Part shown: positions 1-8,059 of the stretch, piece by piece
Layout: each line of letters starts with the position of its first letter
Position numbering within the stretch: the first letter of the stretch is position 1
Source: Pseudomonas sp. Irchel s3b2
GTDB taxonomy: Bacteria; Pseudomonadota; Gammaproteobacteria; Pseudomonadales; Pseudomonadaceae
NCBI RefSeq assembly: GCF_900187445.1
Contig: NZ_FYEB01000008.1
Span: forward strand, 62,001-126,000
Direction: 5' to 3'
Length of the DNA stretch: 64,000 nt
The notes under the pieces: generated by a model
Told to the model about the DNA's origin: nothing
Seen by the model: the letters and a program-made list of their open reading frames with translations, nothing else
Databases searched by the model: none
Translations under genes and position numbers: made by a program

Positions 1-1
1 G

Positions 2-538
2 TTGATGAACGTGCCGTCCCATGGCCGGGCGCAACAGAACCTGGCGGGCATCGACGAAGTTCAGCGCGACAAGCGCACGGAATACTCGAGCCTGCCGTGG
101 AGCGAGCGTCCAGTGCAGGTCAAGGCCGGCAAGAACACGTTCGAGCTGAGCACCGACCGTAACGGCGTGTTGCGCCTGAATCTGCTGGACAGCCCGTTCG
201 CCGAACATGACCTCAATCATCTGGGCAAGCTGCAGATCAGTGTCGAGGACAACAAGGACGATGTGCACACTGACTCGTCCCTGGCGATCAGCAACAACTT
301 GCGCGGCAAGCTGCTCGAAGCGCATGGGCTGATTTACGACGACCTCGAAGACGATGAAGTGAGCCAGTGGGTACACCGGGTCAAACGTCTGTCGGAACTC
401 GGTCTGGAAGAAGAAGCCAGCGAGCTGGAACAGAGCCTGATCGAACTGACCCGCAATGATCCCGAGTTGCAGACCGAATTCCTCAAGTCACTGACCAAGG
501 ATGCCGGGCGATTGGTGGCGGATCCGGGACCGAATTAA
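2..538 (+). CDS. C-terminal part of an unknown protein (5' end outside window)
   Basis: An open frame enters from the left edge and closes at a TAA. The visible ~178 residues are acidic, lack membrane segments, and end in a predicted alpha-helical region with many Leu/Glu residues (residues ~100-165), for example around LGLEEEASELEQSL. I do not recognise the family. The frame is open to the edge, so the true start lies outside the window. It converges on dinB, with a REPIN between the two stop codons. Coding character (G/C at third positions, like its neighbours) supports a real gene; function unknown. Confidence 0.6.
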   Translation: MMNVPSHGRAQQNLAGIDEVQRDKRTEYSSLPWSERPVQVKAGKNTFELSTDRNGVLRLNLLDSPFAEHDLNHLGKLQISVEDNKDDVHTDSSLAISNNLRGKLLEAHGLIYDDLEDDEVSQWVHRVKRLSELGLEEEASELEQSLIELTRNDPELQTEFLKSLTKDAGRLVADPGPN

Positions 539-547
539 AGTCAAAAG

Positions 548-615
548 CTTCGCGGGCAAGCCTCGCTCCTACAGGTATGGCATGTTCCCTGTAGGAGCGA
601 GGCTTGCCCGCGAAG
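548..615. repeat. REPIN (REP doublet) between convergent genes
   Basis: Perfect 27-bp inverted arms (548-574 and 589-615) with a 14-bp spacer. The core reads GTAGGAGCGAGGCTTGCCCG, a typical Pseudomonas REP core. It lies between two convergent stop codons and could also act as a bidirectional terminator or mRNA-stabilising hairpin. Confidence 0.85.
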
Positions 616-638
616 AGGCCCGAACATTCAACGCTGAA

Positions 639-1700
639 CTACCGCTCAAACAACTCCATCTGCTCAAACCCGCCTCGCAAATCCTCCAGCCTCACCCCAA
701 TCCCCAACAACCGCACCGGTTTCCCGCCACGGTTAAAGGCCTGGGTCAGCAGCAACTGATAACTCCCCAGATCCCGCCCTGCCCCTGCCTGCTCTAAAGT
801 CGTCTGGGTAAAATCATGAAATTTCACTTTGACGAACGGCTTACCCGGGCGATAGCTGCTGTCGATGCGTGCCATGCGGCCATTCAGGGACTCCAGCAAC
901 TCGGGCAATTTATCCAGACAACTCACCAGATCCGGCAGATCCACATCGTAAGTGTTTTCGACGCTGATCGACTGCCGGCGACTGTCGTTATGCACCAATC
1001 GCTCATCGATCCCACGGGCCAGGCTCCAGAGTCGCTCGCCGAAGCTGCCGAATTCACGCACTAGCGCCAACTTGTCCCATTCGCGCAAATGCGAGCAATC
1101 GACAATGCCGAGTTTGCCCAGCTTATCGGCGGTCACTTTGCCAACCCCGTGCAGCTTGCTTACCGGCAAACCACTGACGAAGTCTTCCACCTGATCCGGC
1201 GTGATCACGAACAGGCCGTTAGGCTTCTTCCAGTCGCTGGCGATCTTGGCGAGAAACTTGTTCGGCGCCACGCCCGCCGACACGGTGATGTGCAACTGAT
1301 TGGAGACACGACGGCGAATGTCCTGGGCGATTCGCGTGGCGCTGCCACCAAAATGCGCGCTGTCCGATACGTCAAGGTAGGCTTCATCCAGGGAAAGCGG
1401 CTCGATCAGGTCGGTGTAATCGCGAAAGATCGTATGAATTTCCTTCGACGCTTCTCGATAGGCCTCCATGCGCGGCTTGACGATGGTCAGGTCCGGACAG
1501 AGTTTCAAGGCATGCCCGGAAGACATGGCCGAGCGTACGCCATAAGCCCGCGCTTCATAGTTACAGGTGGCAATCACCCCACGCCGATCCGCCGAGCCAC
1601 CCACCGCCAATGGCTTACCGGCCAGGCGCGGATCGTCACGCATCTCGATGGCGGCGTAAAAGCAGTCACAATCGACGTGGATGATTTTTCGCTGCGTCAT
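639..1700 (-). CDS. dinB: DNA polymerase IV (Y-family translesion polymerase)
   Basis: 353 aa. DinB copies damaged DNA with low fidelity and works with the beta clamp. The N-terminus MTQRKIIHVDCDCFYAAIEM carries the first metal-binding Asp (D10), and SLDEAYLD carries D105/E106, matching the E. coli catalytic triad. Helix-hairpin-helix (LHGVGKVTADKLGKLG) and little-finger regions follow. The frame is open upstream to 1781, but the ATG at 1700 begins the conserved N-terminus. The C-terminus QMELFER resembles a beta-clamp binding motif (inference). A LexA-type box lies 70-85 bp upstream of the ATG, so SOS control is likely. Confidence 0.95.
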   Translation of the reverse strand: MTQRKIIHVDCDCFYAAIEMRDDPRLAGKPLAVGGSADRRGVIATCNYEARAYGVRSAMSSGHALKLCPDLTIVKPRMEAYREASKEIHTIFRDYTDLIEPLSLDEAYLDVSDSAHFGGSATRIAQDIRRRVSNQLHITVSAGVAPNKFLAKIASDWKKPNGLFVITPDQVEDFVSGLPVSKLHGVGKVTADKLGKLGIVDCSHLREWDKLALVREFGSFGERLWSLARGIDERLVHNDSRRQSISVENTYDVDLPDLVSCLDKLPELLESLNGRMARIDSSYRPGKPFVKVKFHDFTQTTLEQAGAGRDLGSYQLLLTQAFNRGGKPVRLLGIGVRLEDLRGGFEQMELFER

Positions 1701-1768
1701 ATAAAAGCGGTGTTCATGGCAAAGAAATGAAGGATTGGTGAGTCGTACCGGCAGTATCTCACTGACAC

Positions 1769-1784
1769 CTGTATATAGCACCAG
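1769..1784 (-). promoter_or_regulatory. LexA (SOS) box upstream of dinB
   Basis: CTGTATATAGCACCAG fits CTG-N10-CAG with the AT-rich TATATA interior typical of gamma-proteobacterial LexA sites. It lies ~70 bp upstream of the dinB start codon. The rest of 1701-2001 shows no gene. Confidence 0.75.
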
Positions 1785-1960
1785 TAGTCTGAATGTTCTT
1801 TTTCCTTTGTAGGAAAAGCTCCGGATGAATTTATTTTCTCAATCGAAAGAACCCTCTCGATAGAGCCACAAGCCTTGCCCTGCCTGCGTTTCAGAGCGAT
1901 CAGCCATTGCTTTTTTCACCTAAGCACTTGAACAAGAACAGGTTTTACCGAGATTGAAGG

Positions 1961-1988
1961 TTGACAGCCCTGCGATCCTCTGTAGAAT
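1961..1988 (+). promoter_or_regulatory. sigma-70 promoter of first tRNA-fMet
   Basis: TTGACA (1961-1966), 16-bp spacer, TAGAAT (1983-1988). The tRNA begins 13 bp further on. Confidence 0.7.
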
Positions 1989-2001
1989 GCCGACACACAG
2001 A

Positions 2002-2078
<77 letters not shown>

Positions 2079-2084
2079 AACATC

Positions 2085-2116
2085 AAAAAAGGCTACTCGA
2101 AAGAGTGGCCTTTTTT
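2085..2116 (+). terminator. Rho-independent terminator of tRNA-fMet copy 1
   Basis: Hairpin AAGGCTACTC-gaaa-GAGTGGCCTT with flanking A and T runs, starting 6 bp after the CCA end. Confidence 0.85.
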
Positions 2117-2258
2117 GTGCGCGCCTGTTTTATAAAAAATCAGCGATCCATGCCTTATGGCACAGAAACAAGAAATCGTTCCGATTCCGAAACTTAGGTC
2201 TCCCCTGCGACCATTCGCCGTCGTTTTAAACTTATTTGAGCCATACTTGGATTAACGG

Positions 2259-2286
2259 TTGACACTCCGGCGTTCGCCTGTAGAAT
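2259..2286 (+). promoter_or_regulatory. sigma-70 promoter of second tRNA-fMet
   Basis: TTGACA (2259-2264), 16-bp spacer, TAGAAT (2281-2286). Same geometry as copy 1, although the spacer sequence differs. Confidence 0.7.
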
Positions 2287-2299
2287 GCCGCCACACAGA

Positions 2300-2376
<77 letters not shown>

Positions 2377-2382
2377 AACATC

Positions 2383-2414
2383 AAAAAAGGCTACTCGAAA
2401 GAGTGGCCTTTTTT
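2383..2414 (+). terminator. Rho-independent terminator of tRNA-fMet copy 2
   Basis: Same GGCTACTC/GAGTGGCC hairpin and T-tract as copy 1. Confidence 0.85.
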
Positions 2415-2646
2415 GTATCTGTTGAAAAAGTCCTTTCGCAACAATGACCTGTCACTGTGCCGCTCGGGATCGCCAGACTGTGAGTTCAGAGCAGACTGAA
2501 CCGCAAATGAAACCTTCTACGACTGATGACGCACCATCGCCCACATCCGGTGAGACGCGTTAATATTTGTAATTATTTTTTTCAGCAGGGATTGGTAACT
2601 TGGCTGGATACCTCCATCCTGTCGCGCACAATCCAAGAGGTGATTG

Positions 2647-5289
2647 ATGCGCGCCAACTCGTCTGATTCACAAGACACCGTCACAGCGACACAACCGATC
2701 AAAGCCGAGCGTCTGCGCTTGCTGGATCGAATCAGCAAATATCGTCAACCCATCGGTCTGGCGGTCACTTTGCTGTTGTTCGCCATTGCGCTGATTGCCT
2801 GTCGTCACCTGCTGAGCGAACTCGATCTGTACGCGCTGCACGACTCGATTCTGGAGGTGCCGAAACCGGCCATGTTGGGTGCGCTCGGCGCGACCGTCAT
2901 CGGCTTCATCATTCTGCTGGGTTACGAATGGTCGGCCAGCCGTTATGCCGGCGTGATGCTGGCGCCGCGAATATTGGCATTGGGCGGCTTCACCGCATTT
3001 GCCATTGGCAATGCCATCGGCCTTTCGCTGTTATCGGGAGGCTCAGTTCGCTACCGTTTATATGCACGTCATGGTGTGGGGGCTTCAGAAGTCGCGCACA
3101 TGACCTTGTTTGCCAGCCTCTCGCTCGGCTGCGCCCTCCCGCCCCTGGCCGCCCTCGCCACCCTCAGCAATCTGCCCGCAGCCTCCGCTGCCCTGGGTTT
3201 CTCCGAAACATTGCTGGGTGCGATTGCAGTGGCCATGCTGCTGCTCTCTACGGTACTGGCCATCGGTATCTATCGCCGTCGCTTGCCGGAACAGCCTTAC
3301 CCCGACAACCTGCTGGTCAAGGCCGGTCGCCGCACCTTGCGTCTGCCGGGTCGCCGCCTGACGTTCCTGCAACTGGTCATCACCGCCCTGGACGTGGCCG
3401 CCGCCGCGACAGTGCTCTATCTGTTGCTGCCGGAAGCGCCGCCCTTTGGCGCGTTCCTGCTGGTCTATCTATTGGCCTTGGCCGCTGGCGTGCTCAGCCA
3501 TGTGCCGGGCGGTGTCGGTGTATTCGAAGCGATTTTGCTCGCTGCCTTCGCCGACAAGCTCGGTGCCGCGCCACTGGCTGCTGCCCTTTTGCTCTACCGC
3601 CTGATCTACGTGGTGTTGCCGCTGTTGGTGGCTTGCGTACTCCTGCTGATCAACGAAGGCCAGCGCCTGTTTCAGACAAGCCAGTCGCTACGTGCCGCCT
3701 CTGGCATGGCCGCGCCGGTTCTGGCGGTGCTAGTGTTCCTGTCGGGCGTGGTGCTGCTGTTTTCCGGCGTGACGCCAGAGATCGATACCCGCCTTGAACA
3801 CATCGGTTTTCTGATTCCGCATCGTTTGGTCGACGCCTCACACTTCGGCGCCAGCCTGGTGGGCGTGCTCTGCTTGCTGCTCGCGCAGGGGCTGCGTCGC
3901 CGCCTGTCGGCCGCGTGGATGCTGACCACCATTTTGTTGTTGGTCGGCGCCCTGCTCTCTCTGCTTAAAGGCTTCGACTGGGAAGAGGCTTGCCTGATGA
4001 CGCTGACGGCGAGTTTGCTGGGGGTTTTCCGGCGTTCGTTCTATCGCCCCAGTCGCCTGACCGAAGTGCCGTTTTCGCCGCTGTACCTGGTGGCCAGCCT
4101 CTGCGTACTCGGCGCATCGATCTGGCTACTGCTGTTCGCCTATCAGGACGTACCCTACAGCCATCAACTCTGGTGGCAGTTCACCCTCGATGCCGATGCC
4201 CCGCGTGGCCTGCGCTCGCTGCTCGGCGCCGCGATCCTGCTGGTGGTGGTGTCCCTGACCTGGCTGCTGCGCACCGCGCGCCCGGTGATCCACCTGCCAA
4301 CCTCCGACGAACTGGAGCGCGCGGTAAAGATTCTCATGGCCTCGTCCCAACCGGATGGCGGCCTGGCCCTGACCGGTGACAAGGCGCTGCTGTTTCACCC
4401 CAACGACGAGGCGTTCCTGATGTACGCCCGCCGTGGGCGCAGCCTGGTGGCCTTGTATGACCCGATCGGCCCGAGCCAGCAACGGGCGGAAATGATCTGG
4501 CAATTCCGCGACCTCTGCGATATTCACCACGCCCGCCCCGTGTTCTATCAAGTGCGCGCCGAGAACCTGCCGTACTACATGGACATCGGCCTGACCGCGA
4601 TCAAGCTCGGCGAAGAAGCCCGGGTCGACCTGCACCGCTTTGATCTCGAAGCCAAGGGCAAAGAGATGAAGGACCTGCGCTACACCTGGAACCGCGGCAC
4701 CCGTGATGGCCTGTCGCTGGAAATCCATGAGCCAGGGCAAGCGCCGATGGATGAGCTCAAGGTGATTTCCGACGCTTGGCTGACTGGCAAGAACGTGCGC
4801 GAGAAAGGTTTCTCGCTCGGGCGTTTCAGTGATGACTACCTCAAGCACTTCCGTATTGCAGTGATTCGATTCGAAGGGCGCCCGGTGGCGTTCGCCAACC
4901 TGCTCGAGACCTACGGCCATGAACTGGCCAGCCTCGACCTGATGCGCGCGCACCCCGACGCCCCCAAGCTGACCATGGAGTTCATGATGGTCGGCCTGAT
5001 TCAACATTATAAAAATCATGGATACGCGCGCTTCAGCCTGGGCATGGTGCCGTTGTCGGGGTTGCAACCCCGGCGCGGCGCACCACTGACCCAGCGCCTG
5101 GGCTCGATGGTATTCCGCCGTGGTGAGCAGCTGTACAACTTCCAAGGTTTGCGCCGCTTCAAAGACAAGTTCCAGCCCGACTGGGAACCCCGTTATATGG
5201 CCGTGCCCGCCGGACTCGATCCGCTGGTTGCCCTGGCCGACACTGCCGCCCTGATTGCGGGCGGCTTGACTGGATTGGTGAAACGCTGA
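2647..5289 (+). CDS. mprF: Phosphatidylglycerol aminoacyltransferase/flippase MprF
   Basis: 880 aa inner-membrane protein that transfers an amino acid from aminoacyl-tRNA to phosphatidylglycerol and flips the product, lowering envelope charge and cationic-peptide susceptibility. Residues ~30-540 hold about 13 hydrophobic segments (flippase part, with YLLALAAGVLSHVPGGVGVFE). Residues ~545-870 form the soluble DUF2156 synthase domain. The P. aeruginosa homologue makes alanyl-PG, so alanine is the likely substrate here (inference). I chose the ATG at 2647, 6 nt after GAGG, over the TTG just before it. The stop overlaps the next ATG by one base (TGATG), so the two genes are translationally coupled. 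Confidence 0.93.
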   Translation: MRANSSDSQDTVTATQPIKAERLRLLDRISKYRQPIGLAVTLLLFAIALIACRHLLSELDLYALHDSILEVPKPAMLGALGATVIGFIILLGYEWSASRYAGVMLAPRILALGGFTAFAIGNAIGLSLLSGGSVRYRLYARHGVGASEVAHMTLFASLSLGCALPPLAALATLSNLPAASAALGFSETLLGAIAVAMLLLSTVLAIGIYRRRLPEQPYPDNLLVKAGRRTLRLPGRRLTFLQLVITALDVAAAATVLYLLLPEAPPFGAFLLVYLLALAAGVLSHVPGGVGVFEAILLAAFADKLGAAPLAAALLLYRLIYVVLPLLVACVLLLINEGQRLFQTSQSLRAASGMAAPVLAVLVFLSGVVLLFSGVTPEIDTRLEHIGFLIPHRLVDASHFGASLVGVLCLLLAQGLRRRLSAAWMLTTILLLVGALLSLLKGFDWEEACLMTLTASLLGVFRRSFYRPSRLTEVPFSPLYLVASLCVLGASIWLLLFAYQDVPYSHQLWWQFTLDADAPRGLRSLLGAAILLVVVSLTWLLRTARPVIHLPTSDELERAVKILMASSQPDGGLALTGDKALLFHPNDEAFLMYARRGRSLVALYDPIGPSQQRAEMIWQFRDLCDIHHARPVFYQVRAENLPYYMDIGLTAIKLGEEARVDLHRFDLEAKGKEMKDLRYTWNRGTRDGLSLEIHEPGQAPMDELKVISDAWLTGKNVREKGFSLGRFSDDYLKHFRIAVIRFEGRPVAFANLLETYGHELASLDLMRAHPDAPKLTMEFMMVGLIQHYKNHGYARFSLGMVPLSGLQPRRGAPLTQRLGSMVFRRGEQLYNFQGLRRFKDKFQPDWEPRYMAVPAGLDPLVALADTAALIAGGLTGLVKR

Positions 5290-6587
5290 TGATTCAACGC
5301 TCCCTGCGGTACGTACTGGCCACACTGGTAGTGCTGGCCCTGATGGTCGGTGGCGGTTACTGGTACCTGAAACGCCCGGCACCAGAACCGACCCTCGAAC
5401 GGCTGACGCCGGCCGATGGCGCCGCGATGACCCGCGTCATCCCTGGCACCACGCCAAAGGCTCAGGTGCTGGTGGCGGTCAATGAAGACCAGAAACTCAA
5501 TGACAAGCAATTGACCACCCTGAGCCGCAGCGCCTCGGCGCAAATCGTCCAGGTGATCCTGCCCAAGGACTGCCTGCTGCAAAGCCGCGCCCTGCAAGCG
5601 GGTCTGCGCGAACTGAAAGGCCCGGCCACTCTGGTCAGCGGCATCGGCCCTGGCGCCGTACTGGCCTGGCGCTGGTTGTCGGAGCAGAAGAACGACAAGG
5701 CCCAGGCCATTTCGGTTGACCTGGCCCTGGAAAAGCCCGGTGGCTGCACTCACCTGCTGCCGAAAACCGCCGCTCACGGCCACTGGCTGGTGGCCTGGAA
5801 CGACAACCCGGACGACACCAGCGCAGGCTTCGTGCGTGACCAGCCCAACGCCGAAACCAGCATCAGCGACTACGACATAAACTTGCCGCAAGTGCTGAAC
5901 AACGAACTGCGCAAAATCCTCGTCGGCGGCGATAAAGCCGCCGGTGGCCTGCAGATTCCGGTGGTCGAAGTGCCGGCCGGCCAAGCCAAGGACACCGTCA
6001 CCCTGTTCCTTTCCGGCGACGGCGGCTGGCGCGACTTGGACCGCGACGTAGCGGGCGAGATGGCGAAGATCGGCTACCCGGTGGTCGGCATCGACACCCT
6101 ACGCTACTACTGGCAGCACAAGAGCCCGGAACAAAGCGCTCTGGACCTGACCGAACTGATGCAGCACTACCGGCAGAAATGGGGCACCAAGCGCTTCATC
6201 CTGACTGGTTACTCGTTCGGTGCCGACGTACTGCCCGCCATTTATAACCGTCTGCCAGAAGCCGAACAGCAGCGCGTCGATGCAATCATCCTGCTGGCCT
6301 TCGCCCGCACCGGCAGCTTCGAAATCGAAGTCGAAGGCTGGCTCGGCAACGCCGGCAAAGAAGCCGCCACCGGCCCGGAAATGGCCAAGCTGCCGCCGGC
6401 AAAAGTGGTGTGCATCTACGGTGAGGAAGAAGTCGACGAGAGCGGCTGCACTGACAAGACCGCCGTGGGCGAAGCGATGAAACTGCCTGGCGGCCATCAC
6501 TTCGACGAGAACTACCCGGCCCTGGCCCAACGGTTGGTCGATGCCATCGAGAAGCGTCAAGCGAAGGAGACGGCGGCTCAAGAGTGA
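5289..6587 (+). CDS. AcvB/VirJ-family hydrolase (probable aminoacyl-PG hydrolase)
   Basis: 432 aa. An N-terminal hydrophobic segment (residues ~8-28) suggests an anchored or exported periplasmic protein. The C-terminal half is an alpha/beta hydrolase of the VirJ type with FLSGDGGWRDLD and a nucleophile elbow GYSFGAD. GGHHFDENY near the end probably supplies the catalytic His. PA0919, the equivalent partner of mprF in P. aeruginosa, and AcvB/AtvA of agrobacteria hydrolyse aminoacyl-phosphatidylglycerol. One-base overlap with mprF supports a synthesis/turnover pair. The exact substrate is inferred from context. Confidence 0.85.
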   Translation: MIQRSLRYVLATLVVLALMVGGGYWYLKRPAPEPTLERLTPADGAAMTRVIPGTTPKAQVLVAVNEDQKLNDKQLTTLSRSASAQIVQVILPKDCLLQSRALQAGLRELKGPATLVSGIGPGAVLAWRWLSEQKNDKAQAISVDLALEKPGGCTHLLPKTAAHGHWLVAWNDNPDDTSAGFVRDQPNAETSISDYDINLPQVLNNELRKILVGGDKAAGGLQIPVVEVPAGQAKDTVTLFLSGDGGWRDLDRDVAGEMAKIGYPVVGIDTLRYYWQHKSPEQSALDLTELMQHYRQKWGTKRFILTGYSFGADVLPAIYNRLPEAEQQRVDAIILLAFARTGSFEIEVEGWLGNAGKEAATGPEMAKLPPAKVVCIYGEEEVDESGCTDKTAVGEAMKLPGGHHFDENYPALAQRLVDAIEKRQAKETAAQE

Positions 6588-6604
6588 GCTGAGCCGCGCT
6601 CACA

Positions 6605-6643
6605 AAAAAGCCCCCGCAGCCTTATGGTCGCGGGGGCTTTTTT
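6605..6643. terminator. Bidirectional terminator after mprF operon
   Basis: AAAAAAGCCCCCGC ... GCGGGGGCTTTTTT, a GC-rich hairpin with A and T flanks, 18 bp after the stop codon. Confidence 0.9.
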
Positions 6644-6679
6644 CATATGAGTGCAATTTAACCAAACACCGCAGATCCC

Positions 6680-6772
6680 CTGTGGGAGCGGGCTTGCTCG
6701 CGAAAGCGGACTGTCAGTCGATATCCATGTTGAATGTGAGTCCGTCTTCGCGAGCAAGCCCGCTCCCACAGG
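6680..6772. repeat. REPIN (REP doublet)
   Basis: Arms CTGTGGGAGCGGGCTTGCTC (from 6680) and its reverse complement ending at 6772, around a ~40-bp spacer. Lies between the mprF operon and the convergent antitoxin gene. Confidence 0.85.
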
Positions 6773-6816
6773 ATCTGCGTATCGCCTGTGCGGATGCGTC
6801 TACCGCCCGCGAGCTC

Positions 6817-7107
6817 TTAGGCTTTCCTGGCGTACCGCGCCCGCATATCGTCGTGACTAACTGCCCTGGCCTGATCAAAACAGATCAATCGCTCCCCAGC
6901 TGCTGCTTCAACGCGAAGATCCTTAAGCTCGTCGAGCATTTCCTGATACACATCGACATTGATAATGACCGCTGCTGGCCGATTATCTTTGAAAATGACC
7001 AGGCGCTCGGTGGCACGGCTGGAGATCTCCTCGAGTCTCGCACTGAAGCCCCTGACCATTGCAGGCATCGATATCGCTTGGTCAGCACGCTCTAATGATG
7101 CCGTCAT
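6817..7107 (-). CDS. Orphan Phd/YefM-family antitoxin
   Basis: 96 aa. The segment FSARLEEISSRATERLVIFKDNRPAAVIINVDVYQ (read residues ~21-55) has the Phd/YefM layout: an N-terminal DNA-binding fold followed by the typical NRPAAVII..VYQEMLDEL strand-helix. Antitoxins of this family repress their own operon and bind a RelE/ParE- or Doc-like toxin with the C-terminal tail. No toxin ORF follows: downstream on this strand there is only a REPIN and a terminator, and upstream lies a non-coding stretch. It therefore appears to be solitary. The C-terminus RARYARKA is basic. Family call is firm; biological role unclear. Confidence 0.75.
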   Translation of the reverse strand: MTASLERADQAISMPAMVRGFSARLEEISSRATERLVIFKDNRPAAVIINVDVYQEMLDELKDLRVEAAAGERLICFDQARAVSHDDMRARYARKA

Positions 7108-7384
7108 ACCTATCTCTCTCTAACAATCATGCAAATTTGAACACACAGCTCCACGCAGAGCATTGCGTCGAACTCGACATACAGCAAGCTGCAAAAAACG
7201 CGAATTTACCAAGCTGCGTTTTTCAAGCTCACTGGGCATGTTTAGTTTCGTTTACTAAAAGATCTCGCAATATCGGATGACGCCCGCAGACCTTGTAGGC
7301 AAACTCCTAATCTTGCCAATTGGGTGCGTTTGGGCACTTTGCCGCCTTGTTGCGTTTTTCTTCGACGGGATACTCTCCGGACGT
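7108..7384. other. Non-coding stretch between antitoxin and the DUF3077 leader
   Basis: No supported ORF on either strand. It contains an imperfect palindrome with arms AAAAACGC (7194-7201) and GCGTTTTT (7216-7223), about 90-115 bp upstream of the antitoxin start, which could be an operator or terminator-like hairpin. The region is less GC-rich than its neighbours, and the promoter of the following leader RNA is probably inside it. Confidence 0.4.
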
Positions 7385-7615
7385 CGCTGACCATTCAGCG
7401 ATCGGGCTTGGTAACCCGGTGGAATAAGGCGCAACGGCGCACCCGACACGATTGCAGGCGTTTTTTGGCCTGCGATCCTGTGTTATGGCAGCTGTGCGTG
7501 GGACGCTTTCGAGCGTGCCGGTTTCCTTGATTCCCCGGTTTACCAACCTGCGCTCAGCTGCCACCCATTCGCTTGGTATCGGATGCGGCAGCTTCTTAAA
7601 TCAAGGAAGTTGACC
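7385..7615 (+). promoter_or_regulatory. Long structured 5' leader of the DUF3077 gene
   Basis: Successive self-complementary elements: CGCTGA-ccat-TCAGCG (7385-7400); TTGGTAACCCGG (7408-7419) pairing with CCGGTTTACCAA (7535-7546), 11 of 12; GATTGCAGGC (7450-7459) with GCCTGCGATC (7468-7477); ACGCT-ttcg-AGCGT (7503-7516); TGGCAGCTG (7486-7494) with CAGCTGCCA (7555-7563). A second copy of GGCAGCT at 7587-7593 can pair with the same AGCTGCC (7556-7562), giving two mutually exclusive folds. The second fold lies 10 nt before the ribosome site AAGGAAG. The pairings are read directly; a regulatory function is inference. Confidence 0.55.
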
Positions 7616-7927
7616 ATGAACAATCAATCAGAACTAAAAACCATCGGCCTCACCCCGCTCATCTACTGCTCGGATCAGGCGTTGTTCAACGTCCGCGCCG
7701 GTGTCCCCATCGTTGATGCATTGTCACAAGCGTCCGATCTGCTGTTCCTCGCCAAATCATTTACCGAGGATGCAGCCTACGCAAAAAACACCGACCGCCA
7801 CGCCTGGGCCGCGCATTATCTGACGGCTATGTCCAAGGCTGTGATTGATGATGTGGTGAAGGTGCTGACACCACGACCTGTCCGGACAAAGACTGAATCT
7901 GAAGAAGAGCTGCCTGAAAACAAGTAA
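7616..7927 (+). CDS. DUF3077 family protein
   Basis: 103 aa, function unknown. The segment LFNVRAGVPIVDALSQASDLLFLAKSFTEDAAYAKN (read from residue ~22) matches the Pseudomonas-restricted DUF3077 pattern: F.V..G....DAL..AS..L..A, followed by a helical region with HAWAAHYLTAMSKAVIDDV. No signal peptide or membrane segment. The start at 7616 follows AAGGAAG with good spacing. An in-frame upstream ATG at 7583 falls inside the leader and has no ribosome site. The C-terminus is acidic (SEEELPENK). Proteins of this group are small, often multicopy in Pseudomonas genomes, and of unknown role. Confidence 0.8.
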   Translation: MNNQSELKTIGLTPLIYCSDQALFNVRAGVPIVDALSQASDLLFLAKSFTEDAAYAKNTDRHAWAAHYLTAMSKAVIDDVVKVLTPRPVRTKTESEEELPENK

Positions 7928-7944
7928 AGGCGCCAACACCGCAG

Positions 7945-7984
7945 ATCCCTTGTGGGAGCGAGCCTGCTCGCTCCCACAAGGGAT
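7945..7984. repeat. Collapsed REP palindrome
   Basis: Perfect 18-bp arms (7945-7962, 7967-7984) with a 4-nt loop. The core GTGGGAGCGAGCCTGCTCGC is REP-like, but the element folds back at once instead of having the usual spacer. Between convergent DUF3077 and kup genes. Confidence 0.8.
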
Positions 7985-8011
7985 TGTCAGTGGACTCAAG
8001 TCACCGGACAC

Positions 8012-8052
8012 AAAAAAGCCCCCGCTACCTTCATGGCAACGTGGGCTTTTTC
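8012..8052. terminator. Bidirectional terminator between DUF3077 gene and kup
   Basis: AAAAAAGCCCCCGCTACC ... GGCAACGTGGGCTTTTT hairpin with A/T flanks; ends 7 bp before the kup stop codon. Confidence 0.8.
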
Positions 8053-8059
8053 ATATGGC

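Noticed and set aside
6541..7095. 184-codon plus-strand ORF over terminator, REPIN and antitoxin
   Set aside because: It passes through a terminator and a REPIN and is antisense to the antitoxin gene; no coding signature.
7255..7564. Minus-strand ORFs of 64 and 85 codons in the DUF3077 leader region
   Set aside because: No ribosome site or recognisable motif, and the DNA is dominated by RNA-type inverted repeats.
7262..7615. Retron or group II intron RNA upstream of the DUF3077 gene
   Set aside because: No reverse transcriptase gene nearby and no retron or intron core motifs seen; a cis-acting leader fits better.
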